From a virus, in the IMG/VR virus record IMGVR_UViG_3300046794_000123, positions 1 to 64,000 of that record: DNA of 64,000 nucleotides; one strand, 5' to 3'. Of the stretch, positions 44,602-51,825 are shown one piece after another (positions within the stretch are counted from its first letter, which is position 1; the number at the start of each line of letters is the position of its first letter). The notes under the pieces were generated by a model. It had not been told where the DNA came from and did not search any database. It saw only the letters and a list, made by a program, of their open reading frames with translations. The position numbers were made by a program, and so were the translations under genes.

Positions 44602-45407
44602 GTGACTCGAAGATCGAGCATCAGAAAGAACTTGAGCGTCTCTATAACAAGAACCAGCTCATGCCACGCATGCGAGCTGAGTTCAAGGCTGAGCCGGAGA
44701 TCATCGAGCACCTGAAGGCCAATGGCATTCCGGAGGACTTCGGTATCGATCTCCTGGTTCAGATGGCACTGCATAAGCGAGCTGATCTGCAGACCATGAT
44801 CGGCACTCTGCGCCACCACTGTGTGTCGGCCCAGGAATGTGCGGATCTGCTCGTCAAGGCTGCCGAGGCCGATCTGTGCACCTACAACACTGTCCTGCGT
44901 CAGTTCATCGTGATCTTCGAGATCGATGCTCAGACACAGGAAGAGATCGATCGATTCCAGTATCCGCTGCCGATGGTAGTCGAGCCAAGGGAGATCAAGC
45001 ACAACGCCCAGAGCGGTTACCTGCTCAACAACAGCTCCATCATCCTGAAGGATAACCACCATGAGGATGATGTGTGTCTCGACCACATCAATCGGATGAA
45101 CAAGGTCCGATTCAAGTTCAACTTCAACACCGCGAAACTCATCAAGAATGAATGGAGAAACCTCGACAAACCCAAGGAAGGTGAAGAGCGAGGCGAGTAC
45201 GAGCGCCGAGTCCGTGCTTTCGAAAAGTACGACAAGACTGCTCATGCTGTCATCGATCTACTTGTTCGAGAAGGGAACGAGTTCAACTTCACGCATCGAT
45301 ACGATAAGCGTGGTCGCACGTACTGCCAGGGCCATCATGCGAACTACCAGGGCACGGCGTGGAACAAAGCCGTGATCGAGTTCGAACGAGGAGAAGTGAC
45401 GCAATGA
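44598..45407 (+). CDS. Phage RNA polymerase subunit 1 (N4 RNAP1/gp15-like)
   Basis: 269 aa from GTG, the same length as N4 gp15. It carries the N-terminal half of a T7-type polymerase: THRYDKRGRTYCQGHHANYQG near the C-terminus, with the DxxGR motif at 236-240. Motifs A-C are on the RNAP2 protein 3.1 kb downstream. In N4 the heterodimer transcribes middle genes together with SSB-type factors. The usual adjacency of the two genes is broken here by the plasmid-like module. Confidence 0.9.
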   Translation: MSDSKIEHQKELERLYNKNQLMPRMRAEFKAEPEIIEHLKANGIPEDFGIDLLVQMALHKRADLQTMIGTLRHHCVSAQECADLLVKAAEADLCTYNTVLRQFIVIFEIDAQTQEEIDRFQYPLPMVVEPREIKHNAQSGYLLNNSSIILKDNHHEDDVCLDHINRMNKVRFKFNFNTAKLIKNEWRNLDKPKEGEERGEYERRVRAFEKYDKTAHAVIDLLVREGNEFNFTHRYDKRGRTYCQGHHANYQGTAWNKAVIEFERGEVTQ

Positions 45408-45625
45408 TCACGCACGAACAGGCGCTGGATGTCTGTGCCCAGAAATATGCTGAGTACAGGGATAAGTGCGACAAAGCGTTCCGTACAGGTGCTGGAGGAC
45501 GCTCAGTCGTCCATGCACAGAATGCCCACGTCATGGCAGAACAATTCCAAAAACTCGCTGGGCTGCGAAACACAGATGAAGCTGTGGCCCAGATCCGTGA
45601 ACGACTCAAGAGGAAGAAACGATGA
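45404..45625 (+). CDS. Small basic helical protein after RNAP1
   Basis: 73 aa; the start overlaps the RNAP1 stop (ATGA). Helical, with a very basic end (QIRERLKRKKR), so likely to bind nucleic acid. Unknown family. Confidence 0.65.
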   Translation: MITHEQALDVCAQKYAEYRDKCDKAFRTGAGGRSVVHAQNAHVMAEQFQKLAGLRNTDEAVAQIRERLKRKKR

Positions 45626-45894
45626 AAACCACCTGGCGTCATCCGGGCTACGATGCCCTCAATGAGAAGAGCAAGCCTGTCGTCGTGAAGACGTATTCGA
45701 GACCTGGAGTGAGTCCCGATCCGCAGGTCTCGGTAGGCTGCACCATGCGCAACTTCACCACGCTGGAGCTGCTCGACGATGGCACGCTGCAAGTGCGAGA
45801 TCGTGATCTCGACAAGGCAGTCAACCTAGGCCGAGCCAAGGAAGCAATGGAGGCCATGGCCTACTCCATGAACATGCTGAAGATCCACTTCTAA
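45622..45894 (+). CDS. Small protein, unknown
   Basis: 90 aa; the start overlaps the previous stop (ATGA). Beta-rich middle (TMRNFTTLELLDDGTLQVRD), helical end (AKEAMEAMAYSMNMLKIHF). A GAGCCAAGGAAG box is translated inside it as RAKEA. Last gene before the plasmid-like module. Confidence 0.65.
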   Translation: MKTTWRHPGYDALNEKSKPVVVKTYSRPGVSPDPQVSVGCTMRNFTTLELLDDGTLQVRDRDLDKAVNLGRAKEAMEAMAYSMNMLKIHF

Positions 45895-45956
45895 CCAAGG
45901 AACGAGGGAGACAAGGAAAAGTCCTTCCTTGGTTCCCTCCCTCCTTCATTCGCGGG
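45895..45956 (+). terminator. Hairpin terminator before the ParA module
   Basis: GGGA..CAAGGA pairs with TCCTTG..TCCC (about 45906-45944), made from opposed CCAAGGAAC boxes, followed by CCTCCTTCATT. It isolates the downstream module from the RNAP1 transcript. Confidence 0.55.
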
Positions 45957-45983
45957 AGGCTTGCATCCCTCCAAGAATGGTTT

Positions 45984-45995
45984 ACCGTATACGGT
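45984..45995. promoter_or_regulatory. Palindromic operator upstream of parA
   Basis: ACCGTATACGGT, a perfect 12-bp palindrome, embedded in GGTT...AACC (45979-46002). It lies 25 bases before the parA start, overlapping where a promoter would be. Likely autoregulatory site of the ParA/RHH pair, or part of a centromere. Confidence 0.6.
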
Positions 45996-46019
45996 TGAAC
46001 CAACCTTCTTGGAGTTCAG

Positions 46020-46664
46020 ATGAGAACAATCGTCTTCTCCTGCCTGAAAGGCGGGAGTGGCAAAACCACGCATTCAGCCCACTTCGCAGTGGCGCTGGAA
46101 GCCATGGGCAAAGGTCCAGTAGTCACTATGGACCTCGATCCGCAAGGATCTCTCTCAGCCTGGTGGAATGACCGCAAGGCTGAGACACCCCAGTTCGCCA
46201 TGGTCGAGAACGTAGCGCACCTGGCCAAGAAGCATGTCGAGCTCACCAATGCCGGCTACCAGTGGTGCGTGATCGATACGCCACCGCAGGACCACGAGAT
46301 CAACCGCACAGCCATTCGTCTGGCTGATCTGGTGGTTATTCCGGCCAAGCATTCTCCGCATGACATCCGGGCTGCCGAGAGCACGGTGGATCTATGCGAG
46401 CAAGAGAAGAAGAAGTTCTTCTTCCTGCTCAATGAGACCAACGGCAAGTCGGTCTCGCTGGCTGCTACCCGTAAGCTTGCCTCGATGGGGCCGGTGATTC
46501 CACACGCCATCCCCAAGCTCAATGGCTACTGGGAGTCGATGATCGACGGCCGTACCTTTCAGGAAGTAAACAAGGGGACCGGTGCAATCATCATTGATGA
46601 CGTAGCCAGCTTCCTTATCAGCCAGTTCGAGAAGCAGCCGAAGAAGGAGAAGGCTCATGTCTAA
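46020..46664 (+). CDS. parA: ParA-type partition ATPase (ParF-like)
   Basis: 214 aa, the size of short type Ib ParA proteins such as ParF (206 aa). Deviant Walker A LKGGSGKTT with Lys10 and Lys15; Walker A' MDLDPQGSLSAWW with Asp38 and Asp40; Walker B CVIDTPP with Asp86. No N-terminal helix-turn-helix, so autoregulation would fall to the partner. Such ATPases form gradients on the nucleoid and move plasmids. Ribosome site is TTGGAG. It overlaps the partner gene by 8 bases. A MinD-like or conjugal role is unlikely given the cassette. Confidence 0.9.
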   Translation: MRTIVFSCLKGGSGKTTHSAHFAVALEAMGKGPVVTMDLDPQGSLSAWWNDRKAETPQFAMVENVAHLAKKHVELTNAGYQWCVIDTPPQDHEINRTAIRLADLVVIPAKHSPHDIRAAESTVDLCEQEKKKFFFLLNETNGKSVSLAATRKLASMGPVIPHAIPKLNGYWESMIDGRTFQEVNKGTGAIIIDDVASFLISQFEKQPKKEKAHV

Positions 46665-47010
46665 GCCATCACTCGACTCACTCGTCACCCGTAAGGGCAG
46701 TGCTGCGCCTGCCGCCTTGGAACCGCCTGCAATCGAGCAAGCAAGCAAGGAGCCAAGGAAGGAAGTAACCAAGGAGGCATCCAAGGAACCCTCCAACCAA
46801 GGAGCCAGTGAAGGAAGGAGACGTGCTTGGCACCAACCCGGCCAGGAGGAGTGGAAGAAGACGAACTATGAGATGCCGCTGCGTGTGCAGACCAAGCTCA
46901 AGGAGATGAAGAATTGGGGTTACATCCCCAATGTCTACAAGTTCGTGGCTGAGGTGGTCGAGAAAGAGATCGACAAGGTCATTGCCAAGGCCGAGAAGGA
47001 GGGCTACTGA
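46657..47010 (+). CDS. Ribbon-helix-helix partition partner (ParG-like)
   Basis: 117 aa. The C-terminal ~50 residues (TNYEMPLRVQTKLKEMKNWG, then NVYKFVAEVVEKEIDKVI) show a short strand followed by two helices, the ribbon-helix-helix pattern of ParG and similar centromere-binding proteins. Residues 27-58 are a low-complexity linker (ASKEPRKEVTKEASKEPS) encoded by tandem copies of the genome's CCAAGGA box. Overlaps parA by 8 bases. ParG is smaller (76 aa). Binds DNA at the centromere and stimulates ParA by an arginine-containing tail in the family; the tail here is unverified. Confidence 0.7.
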   Translation: MSKPSLDSLVTRKGSAAPAALEPPAIEQASKEPRKEVTKEASKEPSNQGASEGRRRAWHQPGQEEWKKTNYEMPLRVQTKLKEMKNWGYIPNVYKFVAEVVEKEIDKVIAKAEKEGY

Positions 47011-47011
47011 C

Positions 47012-47650
47012 GTGAGCGTACCCGAGCTATTCGATGACGAGCCAGAGAAGATACAGCAGCTGGAGCTATTCAAGGCTGAGACTCGCTGGTTCCATGTCTT
47101 CAAATCCATGATCGCCAGCGGTGATGTGGCCAAAATGGGGCCGTATGCCTTCACCGTCTATTCGGTGATCAAGGCCCATACCAGCTTCAGCAAGGGCCAC
47201 AGCTTCCCGGAGATCTCCACCATCGTGGAGGAGTCGGGCATCAGCAAGGCACAGGTGCATCGAGCTCTCGATGTACTGGAGGAACTGGGTTACGTGCGCA
47301 GGGGCAAGAAGCCCAGCGGACGAGGGAACCTCTACATCTTCCGTGAGAAGGTGGACATCGAGGACAAGCAGGGCAACCATGTGGCTGATGCCTCATGGGA
47401 TTACCTGCCGCTCGGTGTCAGCTCTGCCATCGCTGAGCTGAAGCATGTCAAAATGACTGGTGACTTTAGCGGAGCCAAGATCGTCCAGATCGAGAACCTG
47501 ACTGTCAACGTGAACACAGCGAACGACAGTTCGATTCAGATCAACATTCAGACGCTTATGGACAACATGGAAATGCTGCCCAAGGAGCTGAAAGAGATAT
47601 TGGTTAGACGATTAGCAGAGATGCAGTTGAAGTCTCCCACTGAGACTTGA
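47012..47650 (+). CDS. Winged-helix protein, candidate replication initiator
   Basis: 212 aa from GTG, one base after the previous stop. Residues ~45-105 form a winged helix (YAFTVYSVIKAHTSFSKGH, then VEESGISKAQVHRALDVLEE, LGYVRRGKKPSGRGNLYIF), as seen in plasmid Rep proteins and MarR/ArsR-like regulators. The C-terminal part is variable with amphipathic helices (LMDNMEMLPKELKEILVRRL). It ends inside the first copy of an array of dyad repeats that it may bind. Replication initiator is favoured by the context (parA, RHH partner, repeats, DnaA box); a transcription repressor is the alternative. Confidence 0.6.
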   Translation: MSVPELFDDEPEKIQQLELFKAETRWFHVFKSMIASGDVAKMGPYAFTVYSVIKAHTSFSKGHSFPEISTIVEESGISKAQVHRALDVLEELGYVRRGKKPSGRGNLYIFREKVDIEDKQGNHVADASWDYLPLGVSSAIAELKHVKMTGDFSGAKIVQIENLTVNVNTANDSSIQINIQTLMDNMEMLPKELKEILVRRLAEMQLKSPTET

Positions 47651-47753
47651 AACGTAGGTCTCACACTGAGACGTATCCAAGAGAGACTGAACAACTCCCT
47701 TCAAGTCTCAGGCTGAGACTCGAAACCGGGGTTCAGGTCTCACACAGAGTCAC
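47631..47753. repeat. Four dyad repeats (iteron-like)
   Basis: Copies of GTCTC-N5-GAGAC start at 47632, 47658, 47705 and 47737: spacers CCACT, ACACT, AGGCT and ACACA (the last ends GAGTC). A half copy lies near 47682. Copies 1 and 3 continue with TGAAAC or CGAAAC. Copy 1 overlaps the stop of the winged-helix gene. The array fits iterons or operators of that protein. Confidence 0.75.
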
Positions 47754-47836
47754 TAATAAGATAAGACTTGTTTACTAAGTAAACCCAGAGCATCGAAGAC
47801 TTATCCACACTTTCAGTGGCTAACCCTGTGAACAAC
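47754..47836. other. Candidate origin: AT-rich stretch, palindrome and DnaA boxes
   Basis: TAATAAGATAAGACTTG is AT-rich. GTTTACTAAGTAAAC (47770-47784) is a 15-base palindrome. TTATCCACA (47801-47809) is a perfect DnaA box. TGTGAACAA (47827-47835) is a reverse DnaA-like box with one mismatch. Adjacent to the repeat array, this is the usual order in iteron plasmid origins. Confidence 0.6.
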
Positions 47837-47837
47837 T

Positions 47838-48050
47838 ATGAGCGACGCACAAGAACCGAAGAACCTCGTCCTGGTCAAGCTGGATCAGGTACTGACCAGG
47901 CTCGACAACCTGCATGACGACATGCGGCAGATCAAGGCACGCATGACAGCACTGGAAAAGCAGATGCAGACAACCAGTGAATCCGTGGTCGCCCAGTGGG
48001 ACACCTTTGATAAGCACGAAGACCGGATCCGCACGCTGGAAAACCAATGA
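47838..48050 (+). CDS. Small coiled-coil protein
   Basis: 70 aa. A continuous coiled coil with heptads (LDQVLTRLDNLHDDMRQIKA, ALEKQMQTT). It starts just after the candidate origin. Unknown function. Confidence 0.65.
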   Translation: MSDAQEPKNLVLVKLDQVLTRLDNLHDDMRQIKARMTALEKQMQTTSESVVAQWDTFDKHEDRIRTLENQ

Positions 48051-48056
48051 CCGACC

Positions 48057-48284
48057 ATGGCCATCGAAAACATCCCACGATTCGAGTCAGAAGAGCAGGA
48101 GCTGCGCTGGATCCTCAACGAGCTGCACAAGGAGTACCAGCGCAAGATTCAGCCCATTGTCAAACGGCTGAGCAAGATTGACGCAGCCAGGCCGCTGCCA
48201 CCGCTCATCGTGAGCGACTACGACAAATACAACCAGCAGGCGCTACAGCAGCTGCTGGACAAGTTCAGACAAGGCCGAACATGA
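48057..48284 (+). CDS. Small helical protein
   Basis: 75 aa; helical (EEQELRWILNELHKEYQRKI). Ends QALQQLLDKFRQGRT and overlaps the next start (ATGA). Unknown function. Confidence 0.6.
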   Translation: MAIENIPRFESEEQELRWILNELHKEYQRKIQPIVKRLSKIDAARPLPPLIVSDYDKYNQQALQQLLDKFRQGRT

Positions 48285-48478
48285 ACCAGGAAAAAGAAAT
48301 GACGCACAAACCCATGAATGCCTGGAAGGTGTATCAGCCTTCCGGCACCACCGACCCGGATGCCCATCTCGACACGGTGTTCTTCATCCCGAGCATGGAA
48401 GCGGACGACATCAAGAAAGCCCTGATTGAGCATGACGGCTTTCCATCCAACATCTACATTGAGTTGGATAAGCGATAA
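48281..48478 (+). CDS. Small protein, unknown
   Basis: 65 aa from the ATG at 48281, overlapping the previous stop. A second ATG at 48299 (MTHKPMNAWKVY) is an alternative. Beta-alpha pattern (DTVFFIPSMEADDIKKALIE). A clear terminator follows at 48501. Confidence 0.6.
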   Translation: MNQEKEMTHKPMNAWKVYQPSGTTDPDAHLDTVFFIPSMEADDIKKALIEHDGFPSNIYIELDKR

Positions 48479-48500
48479 GCGCAGTACCGCATCAAACCTC

Positions 48501-48526
48501 AAAGGCACCTTCGGGTGCCTTTTTCT
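48501..48526 (+). terminator. Terminator before RNAP2
   Basis: AAAGGCACC, loop TTCG, GGTGCCTTT, then TTTCTTTTG: perfect 9-bp stem with a stable UUCG loop. RNAP2 must therefore be transcribed by read-through or from a promoter between 48526 and 48552, or by processing. Confidence 0.9.
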
Positions 48527-48551
48527 TTTGGTTCATCAAAAGGAGCACACC

Positions 48552-49745
48552 ATGCAAAAGTTCACCGGCATGCAGTACCTCAAGATCGACATCGCTTCGA
48601 ACTTCGGCCTCGACAAGAAGACCTGGGACGAGCGTCTGGACTGGTTCGAAGAGAACAAGCACTGCCTGCATGAGAAGCTGGCTGAAGCGGAGACACCGGC
48701 ACTGTACTTCGCAGGCGTGCAAGCCTATGAAGCGAGCCAGCGAGGAGAAGCCTCGGGTTATCCGATCTCCCTCGATGCCACGAGCTCGGGATTGCAGATC
48801 CTCGCTGCACTCTGCGGTGACCGTCTGGCTGCAACCCTGTGCAATGTCATCTCCTCTGGCTCACGGGAAGATGCCTACACCGGCATCTACGAACGCATGC
48901 TGGCCAAGGTCGGAGCCGAAGCCAAGATCAAGCGCACCGACATCAAGCAGGCTGTGATGACGGCTCTCTACGGTTCCAAGGCCATCCCGAAGCTGGTATT
49001 CGGTGAGGGCGGGCTGCTCGACATGTTCTACGACACCATGAAGGAAGTCGCTCCCTACGCCTGGGAGCTCAACGAAGCCTTTCTCGCAATGTGGAATCCG
49101 GAAGCGCTCATCAACAGCTGGGTGCTGCCCGACAATTTCCACGTGCACGTGAAGGTCATGGGCCAGGTCACCGAGCGAGTCCACTTTCTGGATGAGCCGT
49201 TCGACTTCACCAAGCAAATCAACATGCCCACGGAGGAGGGCAGGTCACTCGGTGCCAACACCATCCACTCGCTCGACGGGATGATCGTCCGTGAGATGAA
49301 TCGTCGTTGCAATTACGACACTGCGACAATTCACCGCATCTGGTCGGCACTGGAAGGCGACTGCAGCGCAGGCACCGATGAGGACGATGAAATAGTGATG
49401 ACGCTTTGGAATCACTTCCTCGAGTCCGGTTACCTGTCGGCTCGCATCCTCGATCACCTGTACGGAGACAACATCGATCTGGTGAACTCAGCCGACATCC
49501 ATGAGTTGCTGACCAGTCTCCCCAAGAAACCGTTCCAGATCATGACCATCCACGACTGTTTCCGCTGCCTGCCCAACTACGGCAACGATCTGCGGGAGCA
49601 GTACAACCTGCAACTGGCCCTCATTGCCAAGAGCAACCTGTTGCAGTTCCTGGTTCGCCAGATCGTCGGCCGTCAGGTCGAAGTCAACAAGATCGACGGC
49701 ACCATGTGGCAGGACGTTCTGTCCGCAGAGTACGCCCTTAGCTGA
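48552..49745 (+). CDS. Phage RNA polymerase subunit 2 (N4 RNAP2/gp16-like)
   Basis: 397 aa (N4 gp16 is 404). Catalytic half of a split T7-type polymerase: motif A ISLDATSSGLQIL with Asp75; motif B KRTDIKQAVMTALYGSKA with Arg128, Lys132, Tyr140 and Gly141; motif C MTIHDCF with His334-Asp335. AAGGAG precedes the ATG. It works with RNAP1 (44598-45407) on middle promoters in N4. It is followed by a non-coding stretch with a 9-bp hairpin. Confidence 0.93.
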   Translation: MQKFTGMQYLKIDIASNFGLDKKTWDERLDWFEENKHCLHEKLAEAETPALYFAGVQAYEASQRGEASGYPISLDATSSGLQILAALCGDRLAATLCNVISSGSREDAYTGIYERMLAKVGAEAKIKRTDIKQAVMTALYGSKAIPKLVFGEGGLLDMFYDTMKEVAPYAWELNEAFLAMWNPEALINSWVLPDNFHVHVKVMGQVTERVHFLDEPFDFTKQINMPTEEGRSLGANTIHSLDGMIVREMNRRCNYDTATIHRIWSALEGDCSAGTDEDDEIVMTLWNHFLESGYLSARILDHLYGDNIDLVNSADIHELLTSLPKKPFQIMTIHDCFRCLPNYGNDLREQYNLQLALIAKSNLLQFLVRQIVGRQVEVNKIDGTMWQDVLSAEYALS

Positions 49746-50090
49746 CAATTTGTCAGGAAGGAGGAATGTTTTACTCCCTTACAGGACAAAGCAATTCGCG
49801 GATCAGCGGGGTAAAGAAACATCTATTCAGACCGACCTTTACCCCATCTATTCCCTAAGATCATGGCCCTTGCCGGTAAACGACCAATTCAACTTACCTC
49901 TAAAAAGCAGTTAACCTTTAGTCTGGATTTAGTTAGAATCTGCTCCCACACGACAGGTCCCGGTAAGAACTGCCGTAGGCAATCCCTGTTTGTTCTGGGG
50001 TGGTGAGACACCTCCCACCATCCGTTTTCGGCCCGCTCGGAGCGGGCCTCTTCAATTGTGAACCTGATAGATCAGGCCAAGGAGTCAGCT
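49746..50090 (+). other. Non-coding region downstream of RNAP2
   Basis: About 345 bases. GGGGTAAAG (49808-49816) pairs with CTTTACCCC (49837-49845) and probably ends the RNAP2 transcript. An AT-rich box ATTCAACTTACCTCTAAA lies at 49887-49904, the candidate promoter for the next genes. A hairpin around 50000-50021 (GGTGG...CCACC) and GGCCCGCT-CGG-AGCGGGCC (50030-50048) follow. No supported gene. Confidence 0.6.
50030..50052 (+). terminator. GC-rich hairpin upstream of the 50091 gene
   Basis: GGCCCGCT, loop CGG, AGCGGGCC followed by TCTTC. Weak T-tract; may be a terminator of a short leader or an mRNA 5' structure. Confidence 0.5.
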
Positions 50091-50402
50091 GTGGCGGTCA
50101 ACCCATTCACCCAAGCCAAACCCTATCTCTGGAACGGTCACGGCGAAAAACAGGAACAGCAGCGGTTCCTGTGCCACGCACTGGGCCGGGCATACGAAGC
50201 AGGCAAGGTCCGTCCCATTCTGTGCGGCCGGGCTGAGGTGATGATCCATAACCGCCTGGGTGGCTACGTCTCGGTCGAAGGGTGGTTGGCCAACGAGCTC
50301 GGGCTCACGCTCAGCGTGATGACCCCGGAGAACGTGCAGGCCTACCGCCTTCGCTGGCTCGAAGACCTGGAACAACGCTGGAACCAAGGAGAAAGAACGT
50401 GA
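50091..50402 (+). CDS. Small protein, unknown
   Basis: 103 aa. GTG at 50091 chosen because AAGGAG lies six bases upstream; a GTG at 50058 in frame has no ribosome site. Helical with Trp/Arg-rich C-terminus (RLRWLEDLEQRWNQG). Contains VSVEGWLANELGLTLSVM. Stop overlaps the next start (GTGA). Confidence 0.65.
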   Translation: MAVNPFTQAKPYLWNGHGEKQEQQRFLCHALGRAYEAGKVRPILCGRAEVMIHNRLGGYVSVEGWLANELGLTLSVMTPENVQAYRLRWLEDLEQRWNQGERT

Positions 50403-50755
50403 GCAACGCAGACAAGCGCAGCACCCACACCGACGCACTCGAAACGCTCGGCATGATCCACTTCAAGCCTGAAGCACGGGATGCGATTCACTTGGCTGTC
50501 GAGCCGATCGAAGCTGGCGAGCGCCTGCGTCCGAACGATGACGTGGGCATCTACAACGGCAAGGCCTATCAGGCCGCCATTCGTGATATCGACGGGCAAA
50601 TGGTCGAAGTCAAGGCACTGGGCAAGGTCGATCCCTTCCTGCCGAACAACAAGTTCGTGCAGGCCGGTCAGTCTTTCTGGCTCGTCGTCTACCCCCGCAT
50701 GATCACCTCCCTGCGTCACGTGTGGGAGCACCCGGCATTCTCGGAGAGCAAGTGA
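50399..50755 (+). CDS. Small beta-rich protein, unknown
   Basis: 118 aa from GTG, preceded by CCAAGGAGAAAGAAC. Compact beta domain (GERLRPNDDVGIYNGKAYQA, SFWLVVYPRMITSL). No family recognised; sequence pattern typical of small phage proteins in middle operons. Confidence 0.65.
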   Translation: MSNADKRSTHTDALETLGMIHFKPEARDAIHLAVEPIEAGERLRPNDDVGIYNGKAYQAAIRDIDGQMVEVKALGKVDPFLPNNKFVQAGQSFWLVVYPRMITSLRHVWEHPAFSESK

Positions 50756-51087
50756 TGGCACACCCGTACCCGGTGGAAGAGCACGACGCTCGTGTGATGT
50801 GTGCCGATCCGCAGGCACTGGCCTATGCATGGATGACAGGCTACCTAGACAACCTGAACAGCCGCATCGGCAGTGACGATGGTCACGACATCACCATGGA
50901 TGAGTTGATCCAGACGGCCATGAGCCATCTGGATGAAAACAGCCGCTGGGGTGGTGACTACATCACCCGAGGTGGTGCCTTTGAAGGAGAGGGCACCGAC
51001 CCGACGTTCTGGGAAAAGCTAGCCATCTTCAAGGGCATCGACATCCCTGAAGAGAAGCGTGGCAACTTCTTCAGCTGCTCCTGCTGA
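50755..51087 (+). CDS. Small protein, unknown
   Basis: 110 aa; the ATG overlaps the previous stop by one base (TGATG). Helical N-terminus (PQALAYAWMTGYLDNLNSRI), acidic, ending NFFSCSC. Unknown. Confidence 0.6.
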   Translation: MAHPYPVEEHDARVMCADPQALAYAWMTGYLDNLNSRIGSDDGHDITMDELIQTAMSHLDENSRWGGDYITRGGAFEGEGTDPTFWEKLAIFKGIDIPEEKRGNFFSCSC

Positions 51088-51088
51088 C

Positions 51089-51619
51089 ATGCCGGGATTT
51101 CTCACGCAGGAGGAACGAATCATCATCGTTCGTGCGATGACGATGTTCCGAGAGCAAAAGCCAGATGAGAACAGCACCAACCACGGACTGGAATACAAGG
51201 TCCTGTCTGAGTTGCTGGATCGTGACTCCCCATCGAACCAAGGAAAGAACATGAGCAGCACAGTGCGATCGTACGGCTTCATCGCCGTACTGCGAGTACC
51301 AATCCTGGAAGATCAGCGTGATGATCTGAATGAAAAGCTCTACGACGAGAAGAGCGACATTCGTGTCGGTTACAGCGGCGAGCTGCTGCACATCGACTTC
51401 AACCGGAACAAGCCGTACCACATCAAGGAAGACATCTACGGTCTTTTCATTGGCTCCGATAAATACGATCCGAAGGGCTTCCTCGAAGAAGCTGGCCATC
51501 ACAACCTGTTCGTCGATCTGCTGACCCTCCGGCCGTACAACTGCATCTGGTACAACGGCACCGACAACCCGGTGGACATGCTGACCAAGGAAGAATTCCT
51601 GAAGAAGGTGAAGCCGTGA
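51089..51619 (+). CDS. Unknown protein with possible internal start
   Basis: 176 aa from the ATG at 51089. The frame contains a typical start signal GAACCAAGGAAAGAACATG at 51236-51253, so a 122-aa product starting MSSTVRSYGFIAV (ATG at 51251) is likely as well. The first 54 residues (RIIIVRAMTMFREQ) look like a separate small helical protein whose stop has been lost. The C-terminal part is beta-rich. Function unknown. Confidence 0.6.
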   Translation: MPGFLTQEERIIIVRAMTMFREQKPDENSTNHGLEYKVLSELLDRDSPSNQGKNMSSTVRSYGFIAVLRVPILEDQRDDLNEKLYDEKSDIRVGYSGELLHIDFNRNKPYHIKEDIYGLFIGSDKYDPKGFLEEAGHHNLFVDLLTLRPYNCIWYNGTDNPVDMLTKEEFLKKVKP

Positions 51620-51825
51620 AAGAGCGATTCAAGGAATGGCTGCTGCGCTGGCTGATCAGGGATCTGATCCGACGCCGGTACGGCGTGCACCTGATGACTG
51701 TCATCGTTGGCGAGTATCTCGACTGCTTTTACGAAGACAACCTGTTCACCATCCACTCCGTAGTGTCTGCTCAGGTAGATCAGGCCGTGGAACGGGTACG
51801 TATTGGTGGGGATCCGCTGCTATGA
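51616..51825 (+). CDS. Small amphipathic protein
   Basis: 69 aa from GTG, overlapping the previous stop (GTGA). The N-terminal helix is strongly amphipathic (RFKEWLLRWLIRDLIRRRYG), so it may bind membranes or nucleic acid. ATGA overlap with the next gene. Confidence 0.65.
   Translation: MKERFKEWLLRWLIRDLIRRRYGVHLMTVIVGEYLDCFYEDNLFTIHSVVSAQVDQAVERVRIGGDPLL

Noticed and set aside
46020-46664. ParA as evidence of prophage integration
   Set aside because: No integrase, excisionase or attachment site is seen in the window; an episomal role fits better.
49624-49914. 96-codon frame across the end of RNAP2 into the intergenic region
   Set aside because: Shadow frame overlapping RNAP2 and hairpin DNA; no ribosome site.
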